In this document: positions 31,601 to 40,969 of the stretch, one piece after another
Layout of the letters: each line of letters begins with the position of its first letter
Numbering within the stretch: the stretch's first letter is position 1
Assembly (NCBI GenBank): GCA_012064415.1
Contig: SSNU01000159.1
Span: 152,927 to 216,926, forward strand
DNA length: 64,000 nucleotides
Direction of reading: 5' to 3'
Source of the DNA: Gyrodactylus bullatarudis
Taxonomy: Eukaryota > Platyhelminthes > Monogenea > Gyrodactylidea > Gyrodactylidae
Made by a program: the position numbers and the translations under genes
Notes under the pieces: generated by a model
Told to the model about the DNA's origin: nothing
Databases searched by the model: none
Seen by the model: the letters and a program-made list of their open reading frames with translations, nothing else

Positions 31601-34352
31601 CATGACAGCAAATTTAAAAAGTAAAATAGTTTTATTTTACATATGTCCCTTTTTTGAAATTTTGCTTTATGTATAAGACTAGAAATTAGAATCAGAAAAC
31701 GACGAATTCGACATCGATCAATCTTCCCTTTAACATGATTTCTATCACTTTGGAGTAGTTAAGTAGTTCTAATTAATACATGTATTCAAGATGATTCGAC
31801 CGAGAAGTAAATCTCGCCAAATTGAAATCCCAGAAAGACCACGCTTCAATTCAAGAAGTAAATACAAAAGCGCTATTGTATATTATCAAAAGCAATTAGA
31901 GGAGATACTCAATACAGTTACAGTAAGTCTATCTGCCTCTTGATTTGAATTTAATGCTTTTTGATATCTTTCTTAGCAAAGGAATTCAAATTCGAATCCA
32001 AACGCTCGAATCATTTCTGCATTTCGTGAACTTCGACCTGGATCAGCTTCCCGAAGTCACCATCAATTACGCTCGTTTGAAGGACGTCTAAGTCTTTTTA
32101 GAAGTTCAATTCGCAGAAGCACGTTTGATTCTATAAAATTCAATCTTCAGGTAAGCAATGAAACTATTAATATTTTTGGTGTAATAGCGTTGTTACTTTA
32201 TAGTATAAGTGTGATACTTGAAAGTTATTTTTGATTTTCCGAGAATAACTTGAGAATTATTCAGAGGTTATACAAATTTTCTTAGGCTAAAAATAAATGA
32301 CTAAAATTCATACAAAGTTCCTGGATCTAGGCAATGTCTGATGCAAAAGAAAAAATTAATTATTTTATCTATAACTTGATTTATTTTTTTCTTCTAATAA
32401 GCGATCTACTTTAAAGTAGATATGTGATTTTATAGGTACTATTGCAGTGTCTATGAGGCTAGTTAATTCAATAAAATTGCAGAATTAATGTACACGCAAT
32501 CTGTTTGGTTAAATTACCATGATCTTTTGCTTTTCTTTGAGTTGACGATGAAAAAGAAAGCGTAAAATTATTAATCTCGTAGGAAGTATGATCCACTTAT
32601 TCTTCAGCAGATACTCGATATTTATTTATCTAAATTAAGTGTATAAAATACTTAAGCAGATAAGAATGAACAACCTCAATAAGAATATTTCGGTTTGTAT
32701 GATACAAAAAGTTTAAGATAATGACAATAAATGCATTGTATTTTCACGAATTCAATAGATGTATACGGTCTATTATAATAGATAATTATCAAATATCAAA
32801 TAGTTTTTTCCACAAAATGTATTGGTGTGTTCGAGATTTTCAAAACATAAATAGGTATTTTCAATTATTAGTTCTTTCCAAAAATATTCCAGAAATTATA
32901 AAATTTTTCATAAAAAGTTTTAGGTACTGAAATTGCATTTTCATACGGAGCATACATCAAGCATACAAAGAGTAGACAGGGAACATGTGTGAAAAATCAA
33001 AAAAAAAATTACACGTAAACCCGAGAAAGGGACAGAGAAGTAAAGAGACCCCCACCCCCAATTAATTTTTCCTCCGACTTTGTACGTACCGAGTTGGTTT
33101 AATCCAACTTTGTCCTTTCTTCCAACTTGGTACACACAACATTAGATTATTAGAGTAGGCCAAATTTTTCAACTTTCCCAGCCCATAATGAATATTATGC
33201 ATTGTGTAGTTTTTAGGGTTAATTCCAAAAGTGACCCCAAAAAACTAGCATGAAATAATTTTATTCGACACTAAAATACAAAATTTTTAGGTCATATTTC
33301 TTGAGGCCCTAATAACTTATTACTAATAAGTTGAGAATCTATAATTTTACGGCTAGCTCGATTTTTTCATAAAAAAATTCGAGCATATTAAAGATACTTT
33401 GGAGTCCTACTCATGTTGCCCACTTTTACGACTTAATGAAAAAAATTTTTTTAATGAAATGGTCATTTTTTAAATTTCGATTTGGCGCCAAAATATTTTC
33501 GAACTTTGAACTCAAAATTTTGATTGACTTCAAGGTGAGAGAGTCATCAATGGTGATTTTCTGGGTGACAATAAGACAAGAAAGCCAAATATCGCCAAGA
33601 ATATTTTGTAAGATCCAACATTTTCGAGGGATATTTGAAATTCGACTCCCAAACGATATTGAAGTTATGCATTAGAACAGATTTAATATATTTGGCTTTC
33701 TTGTCTTATTGTGATCCTGAAAATCAACTTTTGATGACTCTCAGTTTGAAATCAAAAAAAATTTCAGTTCAAAAAATGGGATTTTGGCACCAAATTGAAA
33801 TTTGAAAAATGACCATATTTTTCATTAAAAAATTTTTTTTCTCCATATTCGAATTTTTGATGGAAAAACCGAGCTTTCGTAAAAATCATAGATTCCCAAC
33901 TTAATATCAATTAGCTTTATATCCATATGAACTTTAACTTGATGGGGATACCTAGATGTTAGAATTCGGATAAGCAAGTGTCAATTTCATAAGAGAGTCA
34001 AATAATATTCAGCTCACGGTGGCAGATGTAGACGCATCAGTACACCATAGCCAAGATTCGAACTCACGTCTGCAGCGTTTCAAATCACTAGACCAGAACC
34101 CCCGTAACATCTAGGTATGAGAAGAAAATTCACATGGACATAGTAATAACTAGTGATCACACTTAGCTAGTAGGTTTATCGTCTAGAAAACTTGTAAAAA
34201 TTTTACATTGTGATTATTCAATATTTAATATTAGTTATTTTCATTTCAAGGAACATCGTGGTAGCGTCAACTTCCCAATTCAGTCCAAGGATAGGAGTTT
34301 GTCCAATCAGACAGATTTAAACAGAGAAACCTTGCCCAGTCCGTGTGGTTAA
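28374..34352 (+). CDS. Shal: Shal/Kv4 voltage-gated potassium channel, 3' half (7 exons)
   Basis: Joined exons: 28374-28639, 29267-29429, 30064-30195, 31125-31214, 31791-31922, 31977-32150, 34251-34352 (1059 nt, 352 codons plus stop). All junctions are GT-AG and the phases agree (phase 2 after the first, phase 0 afterwards). The product is the S4 voltage sensor, S4-S5 linker, S5, pore loop with TMTTLGYGD filter, S6 with the PVPVIV hinge, and the cytoplasmic C-terminus of an A-type K+ channel of the plasma membrane. [18 protein letters not shown] and RADKRKAQ are Shal/Kv4 hallmarks. The C-terminus after the third exon is Ser/Arg-rich and unlike the Kv4 tails I know. The T1 domain and S1-S3 must lie in upstream exons not seen here; the intron to the left contains a PLE. 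The last three exons are predicted from splice sites only. Confidence 0.85.
28640..29266 (+). other. Shal intron inside the selectivity filter
   Basis: Phase-2 intron with GTGAGT donor and TTCTAG acceptor. AT-rich, no recognisable insert. Confidence 0.85.
29267..29429 (+). CDS. Shal: Shal exon: filter GYGD, S6 and post-S6 basic segment
   Basis: Completes GYGDMVP, then [20 protein letters not shown] and [12 protein letters not shown] (S6 with the PVP gating hinge), ending in RADKRKAQK before GTAAAT. All pore and gate residues expected of a working Kv4 are present. Confidence 0.92.
29478..29652. repeat. MITE relic in Shal intron (M2 start, M3 end)
   Basis: It starts AAGCTATTCTCGATGAATG like M2, and ends AACTTCATATCAATTAGCTT-TA like M3. 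Only about 170 bp remain, so it looks like an internally deleted or chimeric copy. Confidence 0.55.
29700..29925. repeat. dispersed repeat F, copy in Shal intron
   Basis: Shared with 39655-39935: ACAAGATTGTAA, CAAAATAAATATCATT, CTACAGCGAGGA, ACCATGATTGCAA and CAATTTTGCAAATACCCC occur in the same order. Class unknown. Confidence 0.6.
30064..30195 (+). CDS. Shal: Shal exon: proximal C-terminus
   Basis: Between TTTCTAG and GTAAGA, phase 0 both ends. It reads [20 protein letters not shown] and then an acidic Glu/Ser stretch ending TRELYQPH. The first dozen residues continue the basic post-S6 segment of Kv4; the rest is not conserved as far as I can tell. Confidence 0.8.
30196..31124 (+). other. 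Shal intron with an unexplained open frame
   Basis: The intron includes an open + frame (30903-31124), notable because it ends in a TAG that is part of the acceptor of the next exon. It reads [20 protein letters not shown] and [16 protein letters not shown] recognise no family. It may be chance or a repeat remnant. Confidence 0.5.
31125..31214 (+). CDS. Shal: Shal C-terminal exon (predicted)
   Basis: Acceptor TTTTTCTTAG, donor GTAAGT, 30 codons, phase 0. It reads [16 protein letters not shown] and ends PMPGDEDCC. No recognised motif; assigned by splice sites and phase. Confidence 0.55.
31517..31520 (-). terminator. Pol III terminator of tRNA-Ser
   Basis: TTTT on the minus strand, five bases after the 3' end of the tRNA gene. 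Confidence 0.7.
31526..31606 (-). tRNA. tRNA-Ser (anticodon CGA)
   Basis: On the minus strand a 7-bp acceptor stem GTCATGG/CCATGAC, D arm GCCGAGTGGTTAAGGC (A box), anticodon stem ATGGA/TCCAT with loop CTCGAAA, a long variable arm GGGG/CCCC as in Ser tRNAs, and T arm GTAGG-TTCAAAT-CCTGC (B box). It reads UCG codons. It lies antisense within the Shal intron between 31214 and 31791. Intact stems suggest a working gene. Confidence 0.95.
31791..31922 (+). CDS. Shal: Shal C-terminal exon (predicted)
   Basis: Follows GTATTCAAG and ends before GTAAGT; 44 codons, phase 0. It reads [18 protein letters not shown] and then a segment [20 protein letters not shown] that could form a short coiled coil. Basic residues could be phosphorylation-rich cytoplasmic tail. 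The exon starts with an ATG by chance of the frame. Confidence 0.6.
31977..32150 (+). CDS. Shal: Shal C-terminal exon, Arg/Ser-rich (predicted)
   Basis: Between TTTCTTAG and GTAAGC; 58 codons, phase 0. It reads [20 protein letters not shown] and then [19 protein letters not shown] and similar sites look like kinase targets. No domain recognised. Confidence 0.65.
33320..33917. mobile_element. M3-family MITE (about 600 bp) in Shal intron
   Basis: The right end is AATATCAATTAGCTT-TA preceded by AAAAATCATAGATTCCCAAC. The left end AAGTTGAGAATCTATAATTT is its eroded inverse. The interior is an imperfect palindrome (TGGCGCCAAAATATT left, TTTGGCACCAAATTG right). Confidence 0.7.
33951..34115 (-). mobile_element. 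165-bp element with 11-bp TIRs and tRNA-like Pol III boxes
   Basis: It is bounded by TA-CCTAGATGTTA and TAACATCTAGG-TA. On the minus strand the interior reads GGTTCTGGTCTAGTGATTTG (A-box-like) and, 30 bases on, GAGTTCGAATCTT (B-box-like), as in a tRNA or tRNA-derived SINE head. A full cloverleaf is not evident. It is either a degenerate tRNA/SINE caught in a MITE, or a SINE with chance inverted flanks. Confidence 0.5.
34251..34352 (+). CDS. Shal: Shal last exon (predicted) with stop
   Basis: After TTTCATTTCAAG the frame reads [18 protein letters not shown] and ends PSPCG followed by TAA at 34350. The phase fits the preceding exon. The usual Kv4 C-terminal sequence is not seen. Confidence 0.65.
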   Translation, partial: EHRGSVNFPIQSKDRSLSNQTDLNRETLPSPCG

Positions 34353-34445
34353 TCAATCAAAAGAAAAAATAGTCAAAGATAACAAAGAGATATTGTTAAC
34401 AGATTTTTTTTCAAAAAACCAAACACACAAAATATAACAAGATAG

Positions 34446-34451
34446 AATAAA
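34446..34451 (+). promoter_or_regulatory. possible polyadenylation signal for Shal
   Basis: AATAAA 94 bases after the stop codon. Further AATAAA at about 34516 and at 34738-34743 could be used instead. Confidence 0.45.
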
Positions 34452-34779
34452 TTACGTTTCAATTGATGTAGGAACACACTGAAAATGTAAAAGAGAAAAT
34501 TTATGATGAGATGGTAAATAAAGAACAAGATGATAATCTCAGTGTCGTTTTCTGAAATTTTGGCTAGGAAAAAAAAGGTGTTATGAAATCATGATGATGG
34601 GCCGAATCATGTGTTCATAAGATTGGGATTTTAAAAAATTGCTGTAAAATTTTATTGAAAATTGACTGATGGAACAGTATGAAGGAGATGTCTACGAACA
34701 TTGGTTTTGAACTGAGTCACCGAAGTCATCTTAATTGAATAAAGAAAGAGGATGATGCCAGTTATTACAAAATTATCTA

Positions 34780-35060
34780 CTATTATTATTTACTACTTTT
34801 ACAAAAAACTCAATTTTATTCTCTGGATAGTCAAGAAAACATTTATTTTTTGAGCTCAATGATGAAATTAGAGAATAAACTGTTAAAATGAAAAAAATTG
34901 TAAAAATTCAATCCGATAGTAATTTTTTTGATTTGAAGATTGGGCCAAAGAAGTTGACATTGTGGGAAATCGAACATTCTGAATTTTATGAATTTTCACA
35001 AAAGGAATGAACAAAACTTGAATATAACCAAATTTAAATTCTTCGTCTAATTTTGAAATC
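34780..35060. repeat. M1-like MITE remnant
   Basis: Contains TTTACTACTTTTACAAAAAA and CTCAATTTTATTCTCTGGA as in the M1 left part, and inner blocks AATTCTTCGTCTAATTTTG. Termini are lost. Confidence 0.45.
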
Positions 35061-35384
35061 GATGAAAAAAACATTTCTTTACAATCCAGGGAGTTTTGTG
35101 TAAAAAATTGATTTCGTTGTAAGAGTGTAGTGGAAGTAATTTCGTTGAAAATTTCAAAATGTTCGAAAATATTTTGAGAAAGTCATTAGATGAAGTAAAT
35201 TTATTAAAAAATGAACCAAAATTTTCACGTGAAATAGAAAGACTTTGGAAAAAACCTTAATTCTTCAGTTGTATTGATCAAAATTATCCTAATGTAAAAA
35301 TAATCTAGTGAAATTTCTAGTAAAATAATCAGCAGAATTGAAATCAGTTAAAAAATGATTTCGATTTAATTGGAATATAACAAC

Positions 35385-35455
35385 CTTTTTCCAGAATCTC
35401 TGCCAGACATTTCGGTACTGAAGTCACGAACTATCTTCAGTGGGATGAGACGATT
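35385..35455 (-). repeat. hammerhead-like repeat, second copy
   Basis: On the minus strand CTCATCCCACTGAAGATAG, a spacer ending AGTACCGAAATGTC, then TGGCAGAGATTC. Same layout as 5740-5840; the palindrome after GAA is now AUGU rather than ACGU, so stem III is weakened. The cleavage triplet GUC is kept. Confidence 0.45.
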
Positions 35456-35527
35456 ATACTAAAATTCTCAACTTTTTGAAATTCTTAAGTTATTAATTCA
35501 CTGAAAAATGAATGGAGGTGTAATTCT

Positions 35528-35996
35528 ATACTCCACAAATACTGTCGTGAAACAGTCAGATTATAGCTTCAGGCTATATCCGCTGTTTTATAAACACCGT
35601 TTTACCCGGTACTGTGACCTTTGTGTTAATTCACATCACCCCAACAGCGCCGCACATCGCAGAACCCTTGATCCCCACGCCCTGGATGGAACGACGCGTT
35701 AGTGGGGAGGGCTGACAGCATTTAGGGATATCCGGGGATAACCGCGTGGAGGTAGCTGTCTACTTATCATATCCTTCATCCTTCGATTCGGCCTTCGCCA
35801 CAGAGAGAAGATATACTTGGCTTTGCATCGTAACGAAAATGTCTATCATCTGGGAAATATCGTTTTTTCCAATTATCTCAGAAATTATAGTGAATTTTAC
35901 AGATCTGACCACAGATTCGGGATCAGCGCAAAATTATACACCAGAATCAGTTTTATTTTACTTTTTACCGCAATTTTGAATTTTTCATGACCCCCT
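35528..35996. mobile_element. GC-rich 469-bp insertion with 10-bp direct repeat, class unknown
   Basis: GTGTAATTCT occurs directly before (35518-35527) and after (35997-36006). The inside has clearly more G+C than anything nearby (for example AACAGCGCCGCACATCGCAG). I see no terminal inverted repeats, no poly(A) and no RT. The open frames inside (35508-35702, 35746-35979) match no family I know. It could be a SINE, a solo LTR with unusual ends, or a MULE-type fragment. Confidence 0.45.
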
Positions 35997-36006
35997 GTGT
36001 AATTCT

Positions 36007-36917
36007 TAATACGAAACGATAAACTCCTTCGATGATTAATATTAAAAGTGGAATTAATCATTAGATTACTTGGATTGAAAATCCCTACTTGAAATCACTA
36101 CACAAACCATCAACGACTTGGGTCTTATCTAAACTTGACACCTCTAAACACATCTAAGGTGTTATCAAAGGGCTTCACTACCGAAATTATCTCCAAACAC
36201 CCAAATCTTAGATTCCAACTCTATAAAACTTTTATTATTTCCTTACATGAATAAGTGCAGCCATTTTCTCATCAATCAATGCTACAAAAACCACAGCCCT
36301 TGAGAGATTTCAATATACTATTCTCTGTGGCTGCTTAAGCCTCTCTATATGGCCAACCTTACCCAACTATCATAAAACTATATTTTCAACACTCAGGCCA
36401 GCCTAGATTAAACTCATAAAAACTCTCTTTAATCGATCCTGACAAGGACTACCATCTCAGTCAGATTGAAGCACCGGATCAATCTGAACTCTTTCAAGAA
36501 TCATTCACAAAACAAATTGCCAATTTACTTTAGGGAAAAATCTTTTTAAAAACTATTTATATTTTTGTTCAATGATTTGTTTTTCAATATCTTTACATGC
36601 CAATACATGTATATAGAAATTGATCCTGAATTGTAAGAATTATTTTTCTGTCTATTTGAGGTCTTCTAAAATCAGTCCTAAACTCTCAATAAATTTTCAA
36701 ATTAATCCTAAATCATTAGAAATCGATCCTGAATTTTAAGAATTATTTTTCTGTCTATTTGAGGTCCTCAATTTCTTGATCCTCAGTTCACCGTGGTATT
36801 AGAAAATTCTGCTTCTGATAATTTTTAGCTAAGTGAATTCCCTGATTTTAATCTTATTCATGCCAGTTTCTTATTTCATATCAATATTTCAACAAATTAA
36901 TCTCTTTATTTCTTTAG
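36007..36917. other. strand-asymmetric stretch, no gene
   Basis: From about 36050 to 36540 the + strand is poor in G and rich in A and C, unlike its neighbours. Two similar direct blocks (AAATTGATCCTGAATTGTAA near 36620, AAATCGATCCTGAATTTTAA near 36720) repeat with their flanks (TTATTTTTCTGTCTATTTGA). No coding signal seen. Confidence 0.45.
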
Positions 36918-37016
36918 AACATTGAATTCATAAATGAAGAAAATGAAGCCATGGATCCTTTTCTTGATGATTTAGAAGTAATTTTAAACCTGAACCCTAC
37001 AATTTTCTCATGTTAA
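36918..37016 (+). CDS. possible alternative terminal exon, low confidence
   Basis: After TTTATTTCTTTAG the frame reads NIEFINEENEAMDPFLDD and ends at TAA 37014, 33 codons. The phase would fit the exon ending at 32150 of the channel gene, as an alternative to 34251-34352. Nothing else supports it; it could be chance. Confidence 0.2.
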   Translation, partial: NIEFINEENEAMDPFLDDLEVILNLNPTIFSC

Positions 37017-38170
37017 AAGTTTTTCAATTCCAGATCCAAGTCCCATTTATCGATAATTAATTCGTATACATCTTGAAAAATTTTATTATTCAATCATAAA
37101 TAGATTAGGATCAGTAAAACTAGATTTGTAAAAATTGCCAATCAGCGCTTTCACAAGATTTTATAATCAAATAAATAATTAATTTTTATCAAAAATCTAT
37201 TTTTCTTTATCCGACTACAACCGAGTAGAAAAATCTTGATTTCTTTCCTGTTGAAATTGTAAGATTTTATTTCGAATTTACGGTAAAAGTATTTCGTTTA
37301 TATTCAAACAAATTTATACATATAAATTTTCTCAAATTTTTCTCATTTCATCCAACTCTAATATATATTATGTACACTACAAATAATAATAATATAACGA
37401 TTCGTTATTAAAGTCTAAAATTTGTCTAATGATTTCTCTGATAATTTGTGTCTGGAATATTTAAAACTTTTATTAAAAACAATATAACTTTCAAGATTAG
37501 GTTCATTAATAAGAGTCTTCATAATAAGTTTCTGATTTTCTTGAATTCTACGGGAATCACCGTTTCACTCTGAAATTATTGTAAAACGTTTTTCATGTCT
37601 TTAAGAATTTTGTCTCTTTTGTATTCTCTTAAAAGTAGTAAAGAGATTCTGAATGATCAAAAATTCTAAAAGCGCTTCTGAGCAAGTTTGGCTAAAATAA
37701 AACCCAAATTCTGACTCAACGTCCCTTAAACAGTATGAAAAGTCAATTCAAGGAGGGGCCCACTATATCAAAAAAGCTTCTAACACTGGGGAATCATCGT
37801 GTAAAACAGAATGGAATACAGAAAATTGAGCCTGGTTTTATTGCAATAATATATATAATAGAAAAAATATATAAATCAGGAAAAAATAAAATCAAGATTC
37901 TGATATTGTGACTAGAAAAATATGTAACAACGCTGTCAGACTTGTGAAAAAACAACATCAAAAAAATTTGATATAGATTTTTAATTCTTTGTAAGGAAAA
38001 CACAGATAACTCCAGTATATAGAGAAGATCATCTTCATTTCTTATTTACTGAGCCAGATTGTTTCTCTAGGCGATTTATTTAAGTTCGTTAGTGTTTTAA
38101 TCTGGACATGCCATTCTTTAAGCTTTGAGCTGGAAATATTTATTGATTTCAAATTGGTTTAAACTAATGT
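37017..38170. other. no recognisable feature
   Basis: AT-rich DNA; a 69-codon minus frame at 37794-38003 has no signature. Confidence 0.35.
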
Positions 38171-38613
38171 TTTATTTTTCGGTTGCTGACTTGGAGTCAT
38201 GCTGGAATTAAGAACGAACGAAAGATTGTTTTGGTGAATAAAGCTTTATTTTCGTCGATTCTCTTCAGACCAAACACCGACTATCGATATATATTAAATA
38301 ATGTTGGGAACGTTTTGGATAAGCCAATAGCATTTATTCATCATGAGTTGACCAATGAGAGCTGAGTGTGTTCATGCTCTTCGGGCTGTGAGGAATACAT
38401 CTATTGTTTGGTTACCGGTTGGTAACCCTTTCCTCTGTTTACCCGTTTTCTTGTGTTGCTAAGGTGATGTGGAGAGGTTTCTTTTTCGCCTCGGAGTGGG
38501 GGTTTTCACTTTGGTCTGAAGAGAACCGACGAAAATAAAGCTTTTTTCACCAAAACAATCTTTCATTCGTTCTTAACTCCAGCATGACTCCAAGTCAACA
38601 ACCGAAAAATAAA
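38171..38613. mobile_element. hairpin element with LTR-like interior (443 bp)
   Basis: The arms of about 105 bp are inverted copies (GGTTGCTGACTTGGAGTCAT left; ATGACTCCAAGTCAACAACC right). The interior starts TGTTGGGAACG and has AATAAA in the right arm followed by a sequence that looks like U5 of an LTR. It may be an LTR whose end was duplicated in inverse orientation. No target duplication seen. Confidence 0.5.
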
Positions 38614-38825
38614 TCAAGGAAATCAGGCAACTTATGTCTTCCAAATTTTTTATTACCAATAGACATAACGATTATTACCATGAATTTTCAAAATACCCTT
38701 GATGATAATTCTCAACTTCATGTGAAAAAATAAGGCCGTTTTCGAATATCTAATCTAAACTGAATTACCTTGTTTTTGGGCTGTTGATTTCAAGGACCGT
38801 TAATAACCAAGAAAATCCAAATTTA

Positions 38826-39282
38826 AACACCCATAACTTTTTTATTATGAATGATAGAAATGTAATTTTTTCTGCAAATGAAAGAGAATTTCAAGCTTAG
38901 TCTTCGGACGTGTTTAGTTAGATGTTTGAAAACGAAAATTAATGTGCAATTGATTTTTTTTTAGCTTCTGTACCTTCTTTCTGATTGGTTCATCAATGAG
39001 ATTGTGTATTTTGGGCAATCCTTCATTTTATACCATGAGAGCCTATCATGCACGCCTGAATGAACTCCAGAAATTTCAGATTTCAGAATTAATCCAAAAT
39101 GGATTGAGCCTCAGGAAAATCTCTCAAATTCTAAATGTTAGCGTCAGACAAGTGAGACTAATCTCATCTAAAGAACTCTTAAAAGATGCTAAATAAGAAT
39201 TGTTAAACTAAGCTTGAAATTCTCTTTCATTTGCAGAAAAAATTACATTTCTATCATTCATAATAAAAAAGTTATGGGTGTT
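38826..39282. mobile_element. 457-bp palindromic Tc1-type element
   Basis: TA-AACACCCATAACTTTTTT at the left and its inverse GTTATGGGTGTT-TA at the right. The TIRs are about 75 bp and nearly identical (through CATTTGCAG and CTAAGCTTG). It encloses a short piece of Tc1-like transposase. Confidence 0.85.
38996..39196 (+). pseudogene. Tc1-like transposase N-terminal helix-turn-helix fragment
   Basis: The frame contains QISELIQNGLSLRKISQILN followed by VSVRQVRLI, the pattern of the first helix-turn-helix of the paired-like DNA-binding domain of Tc1/mariner transposases. The catalytic DDE domain is absent and the frame runs into the right TIR. I infer an internally deleted derivative of a full transposon. 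Confidence 0.6.
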
Positions 39283-39654
39283 TAAATTTTGACTAAAAAT
39301 GAGCTCAATTTATTGAATGATGTTTCCAAAGTCACTGAAAAGACTGTAGATAGAATTCTCTATTGATTTTTAATTTAACAAGGTGTAAGTATGAAACAAT
39401 TTGACCTTAAATAGACAATTTGTGACTGAAATGTAATGCATAATTAGTAAGAAACTTTAGCTCAACTTGTAAATTAGGGGAGAGGGTGACGCATTAATTT
39501 TTCATCAAAATTTCGAAGTTTATTTTCAATAGTTTTCATACTTAATGAACGAATTTGATAGGGTTGAGTGGTAATGATCGAATCAGGAGAAAATTCTCTA
39601 CCAAAAACTAGAAAAGTGACAAAATTTGCTTAAAATATTGTATATATTGTATAT

Positions 39655-39935
39655 ATAATACAAGATTGTAACCATAATTGCAAAATAAATATCATTAACT
39701 ACAGCGAGGAGTAACCATGATTGCAATTATTAAATTCCAACAACAGGAAAAAAAATGCAATATTTGAAATTTTTTATTACAAAAGCGTGACCAAAAGTGA
39801 ATTAGTTTTTAGGGGTCCTCAAATCCAATGTAAAAAAGTAACCAAAATTGTTATATGGCCTACCACTGTAACCATATCTGGAAACGAGAATGACCGAGTC
39901 ACCAATTTTGCAAATACCCCAATTTGAAAAAAATC
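39655..39935. repeat. dispersed repeat F, second copy
   Basis: Collinear with 29700-29925 (CTACAGCGAGGAGTAACC, CAATTTTGCAAATACCCC). It is longer here by a block including GTAACCATATCTGG. Confidence 0.6.
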
Positions 39936-40797
39936 GCGTAGACTTTTTGACACCTCTTATTCACAACACTAGCTTTAGGGCAGAAAAAGATTTAGATAAT
40001 TAGAACTAAATAGACAAATAAATAAATACAGAAAAAAAATATTTTGTTTTAATAATCCAATTTTTTATTTCTTCTGTTTTGATTTTTGAATGATTGAAAG
40101 CTTTTAAGAGGACTTTTATAATTTTAGGACATAAGACGAATACATATTTGTAAACTTTCACGAAATTCTATGGCCCAAATTAGATTCAACATAAAGCAAA
40201 TCAATATAAAGTGGGGGAAGATCTCATTTTTCCTCAAGATTTCGAATTTTTTCATTGTTAAAATTTTTATGTTAATAAAAACTTTTACAATCTTTTCGGC
40301 TATTTGTTCATTCGATAGAGACAAAAAATCCTTTTAAATTAAATATTTTAAATTTTGTTCTGATATACAAAATCTCATTTGGAAATTACAATTTTAAATA
40401 AGCGCCAAAATATTTTATTTTTAAATTTATTCTTTAAACTAATAATTAGGGCGACCAGAAAAAGGCATACTTTATAATGAAAAAAGGCAAATTCATGAAA
40501 TCGAATGTTTCTCACAAGAAGCATCCCAAGAAGATATCTGCTGAAAGAGGATTTAAAGGAGATCTCATTGATAATCAAAGTAGCTTTAACAACATAGTAA
40601 AGCAAAAATGGTAAATTCATAAAATCGAATGTCTCTCACAAGAAGTGATTTTAAAAAATTAAACAATTCTTCAAGCCTTTCAAATGAATAGAATGAGAAT
40701 TAGATGGTGAGTTGGATAAGCCATTTCTATTGGCTGTTTACCGAGTCCCCCATAAAATTAAATTCAGACAATGAAAATTTAACTAAGATCAAGATAT

Positions 40798-40889
40798 TGA
40801 TATTTATATATATTTATATGTATTTATATATTTATTTATATTTATATTTATATATATTTATATATAACAATATATAACAATACATATGT
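40798..40889. repeat. TATTTA-rich tract, likely 3' tail of the non-LTR element
   Basis: About 90 bases made of T, A and one G in TATTTATA-type units. It lies just beyond the stop of the minus-strand RT, where non-LTR elements often carry a simple-repeat tail. Confidence 0.6.
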
Positions 40890-40969
40890 TATCTTTATAA
40901 GCATAAATAATTCTTCAGATTATAAGATATTATAGCTTTTTTCAAGTTCTTTTTTGAATTCGATCAAGT

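Larger units (their letters stand above)
32151..34250 (+). other. last Shal intron, 2.1 kb
   Basis: Contains an M3 element and a tRNA-like element (listed separately). A C- and A-rich stretch at 32985-33130 holds short complementary runs around GAGTTGGTTTAATCCAACTTTG. No exon seen. Confidence 0.6.

Noticed and set aside
34020..34104. Functional tRNA gene
   Set aside because: A and B boxes are there on the minus strand, but acceptor and anticodon stems do not pair into a full cloverleaf.
40798..40889. TATTTA tract as a CRISPR-like or satellite array
   Set aside because: Irregular simple sequence with no spacers; better explained as a non-LTR 3' tail.
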